From a bacterium (GTDB lineage Bacteria > 4484-113 > JAFGCY01), in contig JAGRNT010000002.1 of the NCBI GenBank assembly GCA_020440605.1, forward strand, positions 62,001-126,000: 64,000 nt of DNA, written 5' to 3'. Below, piece by piece: positions 9,577 through 17,776 of the stretch (the first letter of the stretch is position 1; every line of letters begins with the position of its first letter). The notes below the pieces were generated by a model. The model made no database searches. It had not been told where the DNA came from and saw only the letters and a list, made by a program, of their open reading frames with translations. The position numbers were made by a program, and so were the translations under genes.

Positions 9577-9891
9577 ATGCTGGAACGTCTCAACGAACTC
9601 TGTGCCATCGCCGCCGAGCACGCGCTCGACATGCACATAGCCGAACAGGAGGACCAGCAGTTCGTTGAGCACATCTCCTTTGAGGGCATCGAGGGCGTGG
9701 ACAGCGAGGGCGAGATGTACCTGCGCCTGCAGTGGCGGATCCATCTCGGGATGGACTATACCGAGGATGCGGTGATGGTCATGACCCCCGATCACATCGA
9801 GGATGAGGAAGCACTCGTGCTCAGCATGGCGGCGATTCTGCTGGAGCGCATCAATGCCCTGCTGCGCATGGAGCTCGACGAGGAGGAGTAG
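9577..9891 (+). CDS. Small acidic hypothetical protein
   Basis: 104 residues, strongly acidic, ending MELDEEE. It is predicted mostly helical at both ends with a beta-rich middle (EMYLRLQWRIHLGMDY). I do not recognise a family. Coding is supported by regular third-position G/C, an ATG at a plausible promoter, and a tight convergent fit: it ends eight bases before the stop of the zinc-ribbon gene. No signal peptide or membrane segment, so probably cytoplasmic. The overlapping minus-strand frame (9424-9795) runs into the tRNA and looks like a shadow. Confidence 0.65.
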   Translation: MLERLNELCAIAAEHALDMHIAEQEDQQFVEHISFEGIEGVDSEGEMYLRLQWRIHLGMDYTEDAVMVMTPDHIEDEEALVLSMAAILLERINALLRMELDEEE

Positions 9892-9899
9892 GCTCTCCC

Positions 9900-11399
9900 C
9901 TACTCCACCCAGCTCTTGCGCCAGCGCTGTTCGTAGGTGCTGATGATCCCCTCGTATTCAGGCTTCTTGCGGGGCCACCAGATCAGCGCGTAGTCGAAGT
10001 GCGCCGCCAGGTTGTCATATTGCTCCAGTTCAGCGTAGCGATCCTCGCTGTAGCGCTTGTAGATCTCACCGAAGCAGTACATGTGGTCCTCAAGCGCCAG
10101 GGTGCGGAAGTTGGCAAGCGCTTCATTCAGGCTGTCGCAGTCAGTCTCCGGCACAGCTTTCGCATACTCCTCGAACTGCGTGTTCAGTTCCTCAATCTTA
10201 CCGGCATAGTTGTCCAGCAGCACGATCAGCTTGATCGCCGCGGGGTTCAGCCGTCCGCGATTGCTGCTGACTTCGCCCAGTCCACGGATCACCTTGTCAA
10301 CTTCCGCATGCAGCGAGGCCAGAGTCGAATACCAGGCCTCGGTTTCCTCGATCTCAGCGGCATACTGCTCATCAAGCTCCAGCTGGCGGCGGCGCTCGCG
10401 GATCAGCTGCCACTGTTCGCTGAAGCCCGTGGCATCAATCGCACCGTAGCGACTGAACAGCTCCGGAATACTGTCACTGAGCAGGAAGGCCCGGTGCTCG
10501 GGCTGATCCAGTCCGATGTAGCCCTGCTGCAGGATCCCCATCACCTCGGCTGCCCGGGCCGCATACTGCGCACGCAGCAGCTCCACGGTCTCCGGCGACT
10601 TGCTCAGCTGCTTCGGCACGGTTTCCTTCTCAAACTCCGCATAGTCGTCAAACAGCCTGGAGCTGACCTCACTTGTCATGTCCAGCTGCTCCGTGATTTC
10701 CGCCTGCCCCGGAAGGGGTGTCAGGACATCCATGATCCGAGCATACGCCGCCTGGCTGTCATACAACATCTGGGCATGCATCCGGAAGGGTCGCATGCCG
10801 CGGCTTTCATCAGCCAGCAGCTCAGTCAGGTCCTGGTTCTTCGGGTAGGCCGGCTGACTGTCAAAACCAAGAGCAGTGAAGTCCAGCGCCTGCTCGGGTG
10901 CGGCCTTGGGCAGGCTGATCATGCCACGGCTGTAGGCCACGAAGCCCACGGCACAGAGTCCGATCAGGCAGACGGCGATGATGATGATCGCCGAGAGTTC
11001 ACTGCCCCGGCGTCGCGTTTCCTCCGGGAGCACGGCATTGCCACTGGCCAGCTGCTGCTCCAGCAGCCTGTCCACATCAGTCTGCAGCCTTTCCCTGTCC
11101 TTCACCGGCTCAGACGGGACGGCATCAGCTACCGGTGAGGGTTTGACAACGGAAGCCGTGACCTCCCCTGCGGCCGGAGATTCCTCGACAGGCTGCTCCT
11201 CAGGGCGCGGAGTTGCAAGGATCCGTCGCTCCAGCTCACTGAGCTGCACAGGCGCTTCCGGCTGGCTGGCACGTTCCAGGGCCTCTCGCTCCGCCCGCGC
11301 GGCAAGCTCCGCCTCACTGGTGACGCGGTCCACGCCACAGCGCAGGCAGCGCTCATCCCAGTCGTCATTGACATACTCACAGGAGCTGCATTGCCACAT
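9900..11399 (-). CDS. Zinc-ribbon single-pass membrane protein, function unknown
   Basis: 499 residues. The N-terminus is a four-cysteine zinc finger (Cys4, Cys7, Cys18, Cys21 in WQCSSCEYVNDDWDERCLRC) like RanBP2-type or zinc-ribbon folds. A charged, Pro-rich linker leads to one membrane helix (about residues 135-156, AIIIIAVCLIGLCAVGFVAY). The remaining 340 residues are highly charged and helical, with coiled-coil character and many Glu, Gln and Tyr. This predicts a cytoplasmic zinc domain and a periplasmic helical domain. No enzyme motif is visible. A TATAAT at 11441-11446 (minus strand) could be its -10; a TATATA also lies three bases before the ATG. Confidence 0.75.
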   Translation of the reverse strand: MWQCSSCEYVNDDWDERCLRCGVDRVTSEAELAARAEREALERASQPEAPVQLSELERRILATPRPEEQPVEESPAAGEVTASVVKPSPVADAVPSEPVKDRERLQTDVDRLLEQQLASGNAVLPEETRRRGSELSAIIIIAVCLIGLCAVGFVAYSRGMISLPKAAPEQALDFTALGFDSQPAYPKNQDLTELLADESRGMRPFRMHAQMLYDSQAAYARIMDVLTPLPGQAEITEQLDMTSEVSSRLFDDYAEFEKETVPKQLSKSPETVELLRAQYAARAAEVMGILQQGYIGLDQPEHRAFLLSDSIPELFSRYGAIDATGFSEQWQLIRERRRQLELDEQYAAEIEETEAWYSTLASLHAEVDKVIRGLGEVSSNRGRLNPAAIKLIVLLDNYAGKIEELNTQFEEYAKAVPETDCDSLNEALANFRTLALEDHMYCFGEIYKRYSEDRYAELEQYDNLAAHFDYALIWWPRKKPEYEGIISTYEQRWRKSWVE

Positions 11400-11400
11400 G

Positions 11401-11450
11401 CCTATATAGACCGCCTGGTGCCTGATCGGTTCACCCGCGCATTATATAGG
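11401..11450. repeat. 8-bp inverted repeat CCTATATA/TATATAGG
   Basis: Perfect arms at 11401-11408 and 11443-11450 separated by 34 bp, between flagellin and the zinc-ribbon gene. The right arm contains the minus-strand TATAAT (11441-11446). Could be an operator or chance in a promoter. Confidence 0.4.
11441..11446 (-). promoter_or_regulatory. -10 box TATAAT for the zinc-ribbon gene
   Basis: A perfect TATAAT on the minus strand 41 bases before the ATG at 11399; no convincing -35. It sits in one arm of an 8-bp inverted repeat. Confidence 0.35.
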
Positions 11451-11465
11451 CCAGCGCAGTCCGCC

Positions 11466-14153
11466 CTACTGGATCAGCTGCAGCACTGCCTGCGGCAGCT
11501 GGTTGGCCTGAGCAAGTGCCGCCACGCCGGACTGCAGCAGGATCTGGTTGCGGGTGCTCGTGAGCGTTTCCAGTGCCACGTCCACATCACGGATCCGGCT
11601 CTCGGAGGCGGTCAGGTTCTCGCTGGCCACATCCAGGTTGCGGATCGTGCTCTCGAGGCGGTTCTGGATCGCACCGAGCCGGCTGCGCTGGTCACTGACG
11701 CGGTTGATCGCCACGTCCAGAAGCGAGATCGCCTCCTGCGCCAGGCCGCCGTCCACAACGAGCAGGCCCTCGATCCCCAGCGCCGTGGCCGAGGTGTCAG
11801 CGATGAAGCTGTCGATCGTCTGGCCCTGGTTGGCACCGATCTGCAGCTGGAAACCGCGCGGGGCCACGTGGATGAAAAAGCTGTCTACCTCACCCGAGAA
11901 GGAGATCACCGGGGATTCGTAGGCCAGCGGGAAGGCGAAGCTCGTCATCCCGTTCACGCCGCCGGCGAGATTGGTCGGCGGCTGGGGGTCGAGCTTCAGC
12001 CCGAGCGTGTTGTCAAAGATGATCCGCAGGCCGGGCAGCAGGCCGTTGATCTCGTTGGAGTCGGTGAGCACGCTGCCCACGCTGGCATTCTCCTCCAGGT
12101 TGAAGGCGCTGATGCTGTAGAGCGGGCTCTGGGCCTTTGCCACTTCCACGAGTGAGAGTGTCTTCAGCATGCTCTCATCGGCTGCCAGCACGATCTCCGC
12201 GCCGGGAACTGGCGTGGTGATGCTGAGCGTGCCCTTGGCATTGCCAAGCGTGTTGACATGCACCAGATCCGGCGGATTGTCCGGGTTGATGATCGCACTG
12301 CGCACCACACCCGTGCCGTCCGGGTTCCAGATCGCGAGGCTGATCTTGCCGGCCAGGTCCTCCAGCGTGTCATTGCTGCCGATGTTGATCGTTGTGCGGT
12401 TGGCGGTGCCGCGCAGGTAGACATCAAGCTGCACATTACCGCGGCCGTTGAAGACCTCGAATTCCTGGAAGCGCGCGATGCTCGCCAGCGTGTTCTGCTG
12501 GTCCGCAGTGAGCACATTGCCGGTGCCGACGTTGAAGGTCGCGGTCTCCCCGGGCTGCAGGATGCCGTCAAAGGTCAGCTTGAGGTTCTCCAGCGCACTA
12601 CCTCCGCCGTCGAAGTTTGCGCTGATTGAACTCAGCGGCCCGACCTGCGCCCCGCGCGCTGCCGCGATCGCATCTCCCTGGTCCCAGCCCGTGGCCACGA
12701 GGTCGGTGTACTTCTGGTTGTCAAAGCTGAAGACGGCATAGGTGCGGGAGCTGACCGCGCTCACGAGGTAGGTGCCGTTGCTGGGCATCGGCCCGTCCTG
12801 CCAGACCCGGCCATAGTCCTGCAGCGAATTGCCGCCGCTGGACTTGCTCCAGCTCACCTCATCAGTACGAGTCACGCCGGCAATCGAGACCACACTCCAG
12901 TCGTAGCGGGTATCGAAGCGCAGATGCAGGGTGCCGGTGGAGGCATCGCCGATGCTGTAGCGCGCGCCGCTGTCACCGGCTGGGCGGGTCATCGTGCTGC
13001 TCCAGGCGGAGGTGTTGTTGAAGAAGCTCAGATCAAAGCCGCTGAATAGGCGGTTGCTCTGGCCCGTGGCCCCGAAGCTCAGGTGGAACTGCGAGCCGCT
13101 GCCGTCATAGTCCACGAACTGCGTGTTGAGGATCGTCACGCCACCGGTCAGGGTCACGCTGAAGTTGTTGTTGTTGGCAGCACCGTCGAAGGCCACGCCG
13201 GTCGTCAGGCCGCCAAGCGCGGCACTGAGCTGGCTGGCCAGCACGGCGTTCGTGGTGTTGAGTGAGAGGATCGTAATCGAGACGGTCTGCACGCCGCTGA
13301 CGGTGTCGAGCGTAAGCATCAGCTTGTCACCGACGCTGAGCTCCTCGGCCTGCAGGTTCTGGCCGATGGTGTCACCGCCGCCGCTGCCGCTGGCCGCACC
13401 GATGCGCACACTGCCGTCCAGCGCACTGCCCACGGCCACGCTGCCCAGCGCGGTGGGCGGAACCTCCAGCTGATAGATCCCGGTGTTGCCCGAACCGCTG
13501 GCGCTGGCCGTCTTCAGGCTGGCATCCGCACGCCAGGTGTTGAGGTAGTTCAGGCGGCCGACGCTGTCCGCGGGATGGCTCACGGCGAACACGTCGCTCT
13601 TCTGCTTCTGCAGCACGCCGGCACTCTTGGCAACGGCACGCATCACGAAGTTGCCACCGAGGCCGACGTTGCCGACGACCACACCCTTGACGCGCTCGAA
13701 GTCGTCAGTCGAGATCAGCGCCCCGAGCGTGCCATCCAGCAGGCGCTTGGAGTTGAACTCGGTCGTGCGCGAGATGCGGTTGATCTCATCCGTCAGTTCG
13801 CTGATCTCCAGCTGCAGGGCCTGGCGGTCATTGGCGGTGTAGACGCCGTTGGCAGCCTGCACGGCCAGCTCACGCATGCGCTGCAGGATGTTGTGCACCT
13901 CGTTCAGCGCGCCTTCCGCGGTCTGGATCAGTGAGATGCCGTCCAGCGAGTTGGCGGAAGCGCGATTCAGGCCTTTGATCTGGGCCCGCAGCTTCTCGGA
14001 AATTGACAGGCCGGCGGCGTCATCGGCGGCGCGGTTGATGCGCAGTCCGGATGACAGGCGCTCCAGCGAGCGGCTGATCGCCATGCCCGTGACCTTCAGG
14101 TTGCGGTTGGCATTGATGGCAACCGGGTTCTGGTTGATCCTCAGTATCGACAT
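11466..14153 (-). CDS. Flagellin, very large
   Basis: 895 residues; flagellin is the subunit of the flagellar filament, exported by the flagellar type III system. The N-terminal D0/D1 region (about residues 1-150) has the classic MSILRINQNPVAINANRNL and LSSGLRINRAADDAAGLSIS, and the C-terminal D1/D0 (last 90 residues) has SRIRDVDVALE and ends QAVLQLIQ. Between them about 640 residues of Ser/Thr/Asn/Gly-rich beta sequence replace the normal D2/D3 domains; most flagellins total 275-500 residues. A GGAGGA Shine-Dalgarno precedes the ATG. A sigma-28 promoter lies at 14283-14309. No other certain flagellar gene is adjacent. Confidence 0.96.
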   Translation of the reverse strand: MSILRINQNPVAINANRNLKVTGMAISRSLERLSSGLRINRAADDAAGLSISEKLRAQIKGLNRASANSLDGISLIQTAEGALNEVHNILQRMRELAVQAANGVYTANDRQALQLEISELTDEINRISRTTEFNSKRLLDGTLGALISTDDFERVKGVVVGNVGLGGNFVMRAVAKSAGVLQKQKSDVFAVSHPADSVGRLNYLNTWRADASLKTASASGSGNTGIYQLEVPPTALGSVAVGSALDGSVRIGAASGSGGGDTIGQNLQAEELSVGDKLMLTLDTVSGVQTVSITILSLNTTNAVLASQLSAALGGLTTGVAFDGAANNNNFSVTLTGGVTILNTQFVDYDGSGSQFHLSFGATGQSNRLFSGFDLSFFNNTSAWSSTMTRPAGDSGARYSIGDASTGTLHLRFDTRYDWSVVSIAGVTRTDEVSWSKSSGGNSLQDYGRVWQDGPMPSNGTYLVSAVSSRTYAVFSFDNQKYTDLVATGWDQGDAIAAARGAQVGPLSSISANFDGGGSALENLKLTFDGILQPGETATFNVGTGNVLTADQQNTLASIARFQEFEVFNGRGNVQLDVYLRGTANRTTINIGSNDTLEDLAGKISLAIWNPDGTGVVRSAIINPDNPPDLVHVNTLGNAKGTLSITTPVPGAEIVLAADESMLKTLSLVEVAKAQSPLYSISAFNLEENASVGSVLTDSNEINGLLPGLRIIFDNTLGLKLDPQPPTNLAGGVNGMTSFAFPLAYESPVISFSGEVDSFFIHVAPRGFQLQIGANQGQTIDSFIADTSATALGIEGLLVVDGGLAQEAISLLDVAINRVSDQRSRLGAIQNRLESTIRNLDVASENLTASESRIRDVDVALETLTSTRNQILLQSGVAALAQANQLPQAVLQLIQ

Positions 14154-14282
14154 CCACTATTCCTCCATGAATACGGGGGAGAAATGAATGGATCACTGGT
14201 CCAGCCGCGCGGGCCTCCGCATCCTTCCACTTTTCTCCCAGGGACCGCTTGGGCATCCTTGCCACATGGTCCATCAGGCTGT

Positions 14283-14309
14283 GTATCGGCATGAATTGCG
14301 GGGGCTTTA
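14283..14309 (-). promoter_or_regulatory. Sigma-28 (FliA) promoter of the flagellin gene
   Basis: On the minus strand TAAA (14306-14309), then exactly 15 bases, then GCCGATAC (14283-14290). The consensus is TAAA-N15-GCCGATAA, so 11 of 12 positions match. The predicted leader to the ATG at 14153 is about 120 nt. Confidence 0.85.
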
Positions 14310-14310
14310 G

Positions 14311-14332
14311 GGAGGTCCGGAGCAATCCGGAC
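14311..14332 (+). repeat. GGAG-hairpin element with GCAA loop (single copy)
   Basis: GGAGGTC, then CGGA-GCAA-TCCG, then GAC: a 7-bp perfect stem GTCCGGA/TCCGGAC closed by GCAA. Same architecture as the array at 27127-27224. It abuts the -35 side of the flagellin sigma-28 promoter. Confidence 0.7.
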
Positions 14333-14471
14333 AAAAAGAGTGACCTTGCGAAGATTCGGGGGTGCAACACTCGTGTCGCACAACTGGATGGGAATAAAGA
14401 CATGCATACAGGATTGTGCGGCAGCAAGTGCCGCACCTCCGTCATCCCCGATAATGTGCGCGGAGGCAGAT

Positions 14472-15026
14472 ATGAAGATCTACACACGCGGCGGTGACAA
14501 GGGCAAGACCAGCCTGTTCAGCGGGGAGCGCGTCAGCAAGGCCAGCCCGCTTGTGGAGGCCTATGGCACGGTGGACGAGCTCAACAGCGTGCTCGGCGTG
14601 GCCCGCGCGCTGCATGCGCACAATGACAAGCTGGCGGCGATCATGCACCAGCTCCAGTGTGAGCTGTTTGAATGCTCCGCCACGCTGGCGGCCGGCAAGC
14701 CGGACGACCCGCGTGTCAGTGATGACGATGTTGCCAACATGGAGCAGTGGATTGACGAGCTGACCGCCGAGATGCCGCCGCTCACGAACTTCATCCTGCC
14801 CGCCGGGCATCCCGTCTCCGCGGCCCTGCACCACGCGCGCACAGTCTCGCGCCGTGCCGAGCGGCTGGCGGTGTCAGCCTTCGAGAGTGAGGAAGGCCGC
14901 TTCGATGCCGTCGCCCTGCGTTACCTGAACCGCCTGGCGGACCTGCTGTTCGTGCTGGCCCGCTATGCCAATCATGTGCATGGCGCACCCGAGGAACCAT
15001 GGCAGAGCCGTCAGCAGCGTTCCTGA
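14472..15026 (+). CDS. ATP:cob(I)alamin adenosyltransferase (PduO type)
   Basis: 184 residues. Transfers the adenosyl group of ATP to cob(I)alamin to make coenzyme B12. The N-terminus MKIYTRGGDKGKTSLFSGER is the family ATP-binding signature; GTVDELNSVLG and RTVSRRAERLAV are the other conserved helices, the latter containing the Arg and Glu pair at the active site, followed by YLNRLADLLFVLAR. The frame is open upstream, but ATG at 14472 starts at the conserved motif and has GGAGGC before it. The 3' end overlaps the convergent gene at 15011 by 16 bp. No other B12 gene is nearby. Confidence 0.95.
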   Translation: MKIYTRGGDKGKTSLFSGERVSKASPLVEAYGTVDELNSVLGVARALHAHNDKLAAIMHQLQCELFECSATLAAGKPDDPRVSDDDVANMEQWIDELTAEMPPLTNFILPAGHPVSAALHHARTVSRRAERLAVSAFESEEGRFDAVALRYLNRLADLLFVLARYANHVHGAPEEPWQSRQQRS

Positions 15027-16204
15027 AGCACCGCGCTGAGCCGCGCCAGCAGGCGTGGGATTCCAAGCGGCAGGCGCTGTGCAAATCCCGGGTAACCATC
15101 CTCCAGCAGGGCGGGGTCAGTCGGTTCCGGCAATCTGCGCGGCGGGCTCGTGATCCGCGGCTCCACGGCATAGCGCAGGGCCGTTGCCAGTGAACCATCA
15201 CCGCTGAGCATCGAGAACTCCATGCCATCACCGTCGCCATGTACCTGCAGACTGCTTTGCTGCTCTCCCCTGCACATCAGTGTCAGGATGCAGCTGAAGC
15301 GCTGCCTGTAATGCCGCTGACCAAGCGGCAGCACGCTCAGCCTGGCATCGCAGTCTCCAATCCGGCCTGCCAGTGGAATGCTGAATTCCATGCGCGGGCT
15401 GTCGATGGCTGAACGCATGCACTGCATGCCCAGCACATCCAGCAGTGCGGAGAGTGCCGGATTGCGGCGCAGATCGTTGTCCTGACAGAGCTGGTCAAGG
15501 CTCATCGGATCGTTGGCACCGCCGTAGAGCAGGCGCAGGATCAGCCGCGTGCTGCGCTGGTCCGCAGCCTCGCCGCCTTCGCCGATGATTGCCATGTGTT
15601 CAAGGCCGCCGCCAACACTGAGCGGGTTGCGCAACCTCTCGAACTCGGCGGCTTCACGGATCAGGGCGCACAGACCCTGTCCGGAGTTTCGCCAGCGGAA
15701 GTAGTTGTGCAGCATGCCGACAGCCGGGCGCAGGCCCGCGCTCCAGAATTCGGACAGCTCCAGCAGCAGGCCCGGACCGAGTTCGCTGTTACGCTGCAGC
15801 AGCTCGGCTAAAGTGTTGACATTCTCCGCCTGCAGCGGCAGGGAGTGGCGCAGCAGCAGATCCATTGCCGTGTGGCAGTCCGCGCTGTCATCAGCCCCGA
15901 CCGCCAGTGCCAGCGTACGCAGCATGCCTGCACCTTCCCGGCTGCCGGGGCTCGGCGGGGCCAGTGCGAAACGGATCATGCCACTGTGGCGGCCGATGTA
16001 GCGCAGCGTCAGTCGGTCTCCGACCCTGAAGCTGTAGGCACTTTCAGCCACGAGGCAGGAGTCACCGAGTTCCAGTTCCAGCAGGCCGCTGTCAACCCGC
16101 GTGACCCGGGCGGCGTAGACTTCACCGGGCACCAGCTCAGGTGCCTCACTTTCCACGATACTGAATCCGGACGAAAACGTCCCACTGCGCTGACGCGTCT
16201 GCAT
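15011..16204 (-). CDS. Hypothetical protein, possibly FliK-like
   Basis: 397 residues without signal peptide or membrane helix. After a short variable start, PGEVYAARVTRVDSGLLELE and the following VAESAYSFRVGDRLTLRYI resemble the N-terminal beta domain of some flagellar hook-length control (FliK-like) proteins. The C-terminal region (about 270-370) contains FSIPLAGRIGDCDARLSVLP and ILTLMCRGEQQSSLQVHG, a beta-alpha pattern like FliK_C. The identification is tentative and rests on order and pattern, not on a diagnostic motif. Nearness to flagellin is consistent with it. It converges with the cobalamin adenosyltransferase gene. Confidence 0.6.
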   Translation of the reverse strand: MQTRQRSGTFSSGFSIVESEAPELVPGEVYAARVTRVDSGLLELELGDSCLVAESAYSFRVGDRLTLRYIGRHSGMIRFALAPPSPGSREGAGMLRTLALAVGADDSADCHTAMDLLLRHSLPLQAENVNTLAELLQRNSELGPGLLLELSEFWSAGLRPAVGMLHNYFRWRNSGQGLCALIREAAEFERLRNPLSVGGGLEHMAIIGEGGEAADQRSTRLILRLLYGGANDPMSLDQLCQDNDLRRNPALSALLDVLGMQCMRSAIDSPRMEFSIPLAGRIGDCDARLSVLPLGQRHYRQRFSCILTLMCRGEQQSSLQVHGDGDGMEFSMLSGDGSLATALRYAVEPRITSPPRRLPEPTDPALLEDGYPGFAQRLPLGIPRLLARLSAVLQERC

Positions 16205-16589
16205 TTACCTGGATATCGGCATGGGGAGTGCGCTGCTTGAAGGATGGCAAGTCATGCAGTCAGGAGCCAATGAGTCAGGTAGTAAAGCAGTGATTGAATC
16301 AATGAGTTGACGCGTCAAGGTGGCAACACCGGAAGTACCGTTGTGCAGCCTGACCTGCCAATCGGGATGCCTGCGTGACGGATTCGAAGCCGGACACTTG
16401 ACTGCCTGAATGGCACGCCTGACCTGCTGCAAGATGCCGAAAGCGCTCCCCGCATTGTCCACTTCCATGCTTCAGTCAATCCCGGTCAGGCATCCTGCTC
16501 TGCCTGGCCTGGAATCCGGTACCAGCTCATAGGGATCATGCTTCTGCCAACTGCCAACGGACTACTGCCTACTATTTACTGCCTACTGC
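16205..16589. other. Gene-poor stretch with palindromes and a degenerate short tandem repeat
   Basis: I see no convincing gene; an 87-codon minus-strand frame here has no family resemblance or ribosome site. It contains a perfect 12-bp palindrome TTGACGCGTCAA (16307-16318), the near-palindrome ATTGAATCAAT (16294-16304), and from 16542 a run of imperfect ACTGCCT repeats continuing into the last codons of the epimerase gene. Confidence 0.6.
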
Positions 16590-16602
16590 CTACTGCCCCT
16601 GC
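16542..16602. repeat. Degenerate ACTGCCT short tandem repeats
   Basis: About seven imperfect copies of a CTGCC-containing heptamer (actgccaa, actgcct, actgcct, actgccc) run across the epimerase stop codon at 16590. Such tracts expand by replication slippage. Confidence 0.6.
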
Positions 16603-17537
16603 CGGTACCAGTCCACGAATCTGCCAATCCCCTCCTCCAGACTGATCGTCGGTGCATACCCCAGCTGCGCTCTCGCCAGCGAAATGTCCGCGCAGGTATG
16701 CGGCGGGTCGCCGGGCTGCTCGGGCAGCTGCCTGATCCTGGCCTGAACCCCGCAGACCTGCTCTATCAACTTGATCACACTGCTCAGGCTGTGGCGCTCA
16801 CTGTCACCGATGTTGAACACGCCGTAGCCGATCCCGCTGTCCAGAGCCGCGAGGATCCCGCTGACAACGTCAGCAATGTAGGTGTAATCGCGGCTGGTGC
16901 TGCCGTCGCCGTACATCGTCAGTTCCTCGCCGTTGAGGATCATCCGTGTGAAGCGGTGGATCGCCATGTCCGGGCGCTGGCGCTCACCGTGCGCCGTGAA
17001 GAAGCGCAGTGCAACGAGCGGCAGGCCATGCACCTGGTGGTAGATATGGCCGTACTTCTCGCAGGCGATCTTCGTTGCGCCATACACACTTACCGGGCTG
17101 AGCAGCGGGTCATCCTCACGGTAGGGGATCGCCTCCGACAGGCCGTAGGCGGATGAGGTGGAGGCCAGGATGAATCGCGGATTGCCATGCCGGCGCGCCG
17201 CCTCCAGCAGGTTGATCGTACCGCCGACGTTGACATCATTGAAGTGCTGCGGCTCATCGAGGCTCAGGCGCACGCCGGCCAGGGCCGCGAGGTGCACCAC
17301 TGCATCGAACTGCCCGCGGGAGAACAGGTCGAGCATCGCCGCCGGGTTGCAGATGTCGCCTTCCACCACCCCGCAGCCGTGCTGGTCTTCGCACCATTCG
17401 ATATTGCGCCACTTAATGGCCGGGTCGTAGAACTCATCGAAGTTGTCAAGAATCGTGACGAGATCCCCGCGCCTGAGCAGGGCCTCGCAGAGATGGCTGC
17501 CGATGAAGCCGGCACCGCCGGTGACGAGCACTCGCAT
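16590..17537 (-). CDS. NAD-dependent sugar-nucleotide epimerase/dehydratase (UDP-glucuronate epimerase-like)
   Basis: 315 residues of the extended short-chain dehydrogenase family, acting on nucleotide sugars for surface polysaccharide. The NAD Rossmann motif is GGAGFIGSHLCEAL (residues 7-20), the catalytic Tyr-Lys pair is in VYGATKIACEKY, and the active-site Ser/Thr is in LASTSSAYG. The segment RFFTAHGERQRPDMAIHRF closely matches UDP-glucuronate 4-epimerases (RFFTVYGPRQRPDMA), making that activity more likely than UDP-glucose epimerase. The start is supported by a TAAACT -10 six bases upstream. It stands alone between inverted-repeat-rich spacers. Confidence 0.92.
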   Translation of the reverse strand: MRVLVTGGAGFIGSHLCEALLRRGDLVTILDNFDEFYDPAIKWRNIEWCEDQHGCGVVEGDICNPAAMLDLFSRGQFDAVVHLAALAGVRLSLDEPQHFNDVNVGGTINLLEAARRHGNPRFILASTSSAYGLSEAIPYREDDPLLSPVSVYGATKIACEKYGHIYHQVHGLPLVALRFFTAHGERQRPDMAIHRFTRMILNGEELTMYGDGSTSRDYTYIADVVSGILAALDSGIGYGVFNIGDSERHSLSSVIKLIEQVCGVQARIRQLPEQPGDPPHTCADISLARAQLGYAPTISLEEGIGRFVDWYRQGQ

Positions 17538-17549
17538 GCGGGAAGTTTA
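17538..17549 (-). promoter_or_regulatory. Leaderless-type -10 box (TAAACT, 6 nt before ATG)
   Basis: Minus strand TAAACT (17544-17549), six bases, then the epimerase ATG at 17537. No Shine-Dalgarno sequence. Confidence 0.5.
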
Positions 17550-17551
17550 GC

Positions 17552-17594
17552 GGAGGTCATGCCCGGGGTTGGGAGGTATTGCCCATGGCATGAC
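17552..17594 (+). repeat. GGAG-hairpin variant with long loop
   Basis: GGAGGTC begins an 8-bp stem GTCATGCC (17556-17563) that pairs with GGCATGAC (17587-17594) across a 23-base loop. The GGAGGTC...GAC frame matches the shorter hairpins at 14311 and 27127, but the loop is expanded. Confidence 0.5.
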
Positions 17595-17600
17595 AGGTAA

Positions 17601-17750
17601 CCAGTCCCATGGACTGGCAAAAATTCATCATTGAAGCAGACCGTGGGCACTTCCCAGGGAGCGGCTGACACGCTCCACACTTTCATCTGGTTCAAAATGC
17701 TTTACAAGGCAGGCCGTGGGCCTGCTGTCCTGCCAGACCATGGGTCTGGC
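17601..17750. repeat. Three CAGnCC-3 nt-GGnCTG hairpins before rarA
   Basis: Perfect hairpins at 17601-17617 (CCAGTCC-CAT-GGACTGG), 17709-17725 (GCAGGCC-GTG-GGCCTGC) and 17732-17750 (GCCAGACC-ATG-GGTCTGGC). The central stem pair differs each time (T:A, G:C, A:T), always compensated. A decayed copy (cagaccgtgggcact) lies near 17637. No gene is visible in this spacer. Confidence 0.75.
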
Positions 17751-17764
17751 CTCCAGCCGCGCAC

Positions 17765-17776
17765 TAAGATACTTCC
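17765..17776 (+). promoter_or_regulatory. Leaderless-type -10 box (TAAGAT, 6 nt before GTG)
   Basis: TAAGAT (17765-17770), six bases, then the rarA GTG at 17777. It supports a GTG start with no ribosome-binding site. Confidence 0.5.

Noticed and set aside
14333-14471. Cobalamin riboswitch before the adenosyltransferase
   Set aside because: No B12-box-like sequence or room for the aptamer between the flagellin promoter and the ribosome site.
16205-16468. 87-codon minus-strand frame as a gene
   Set aside because: No ribosome site, family resemblance or coding bias; it covers palindromes.
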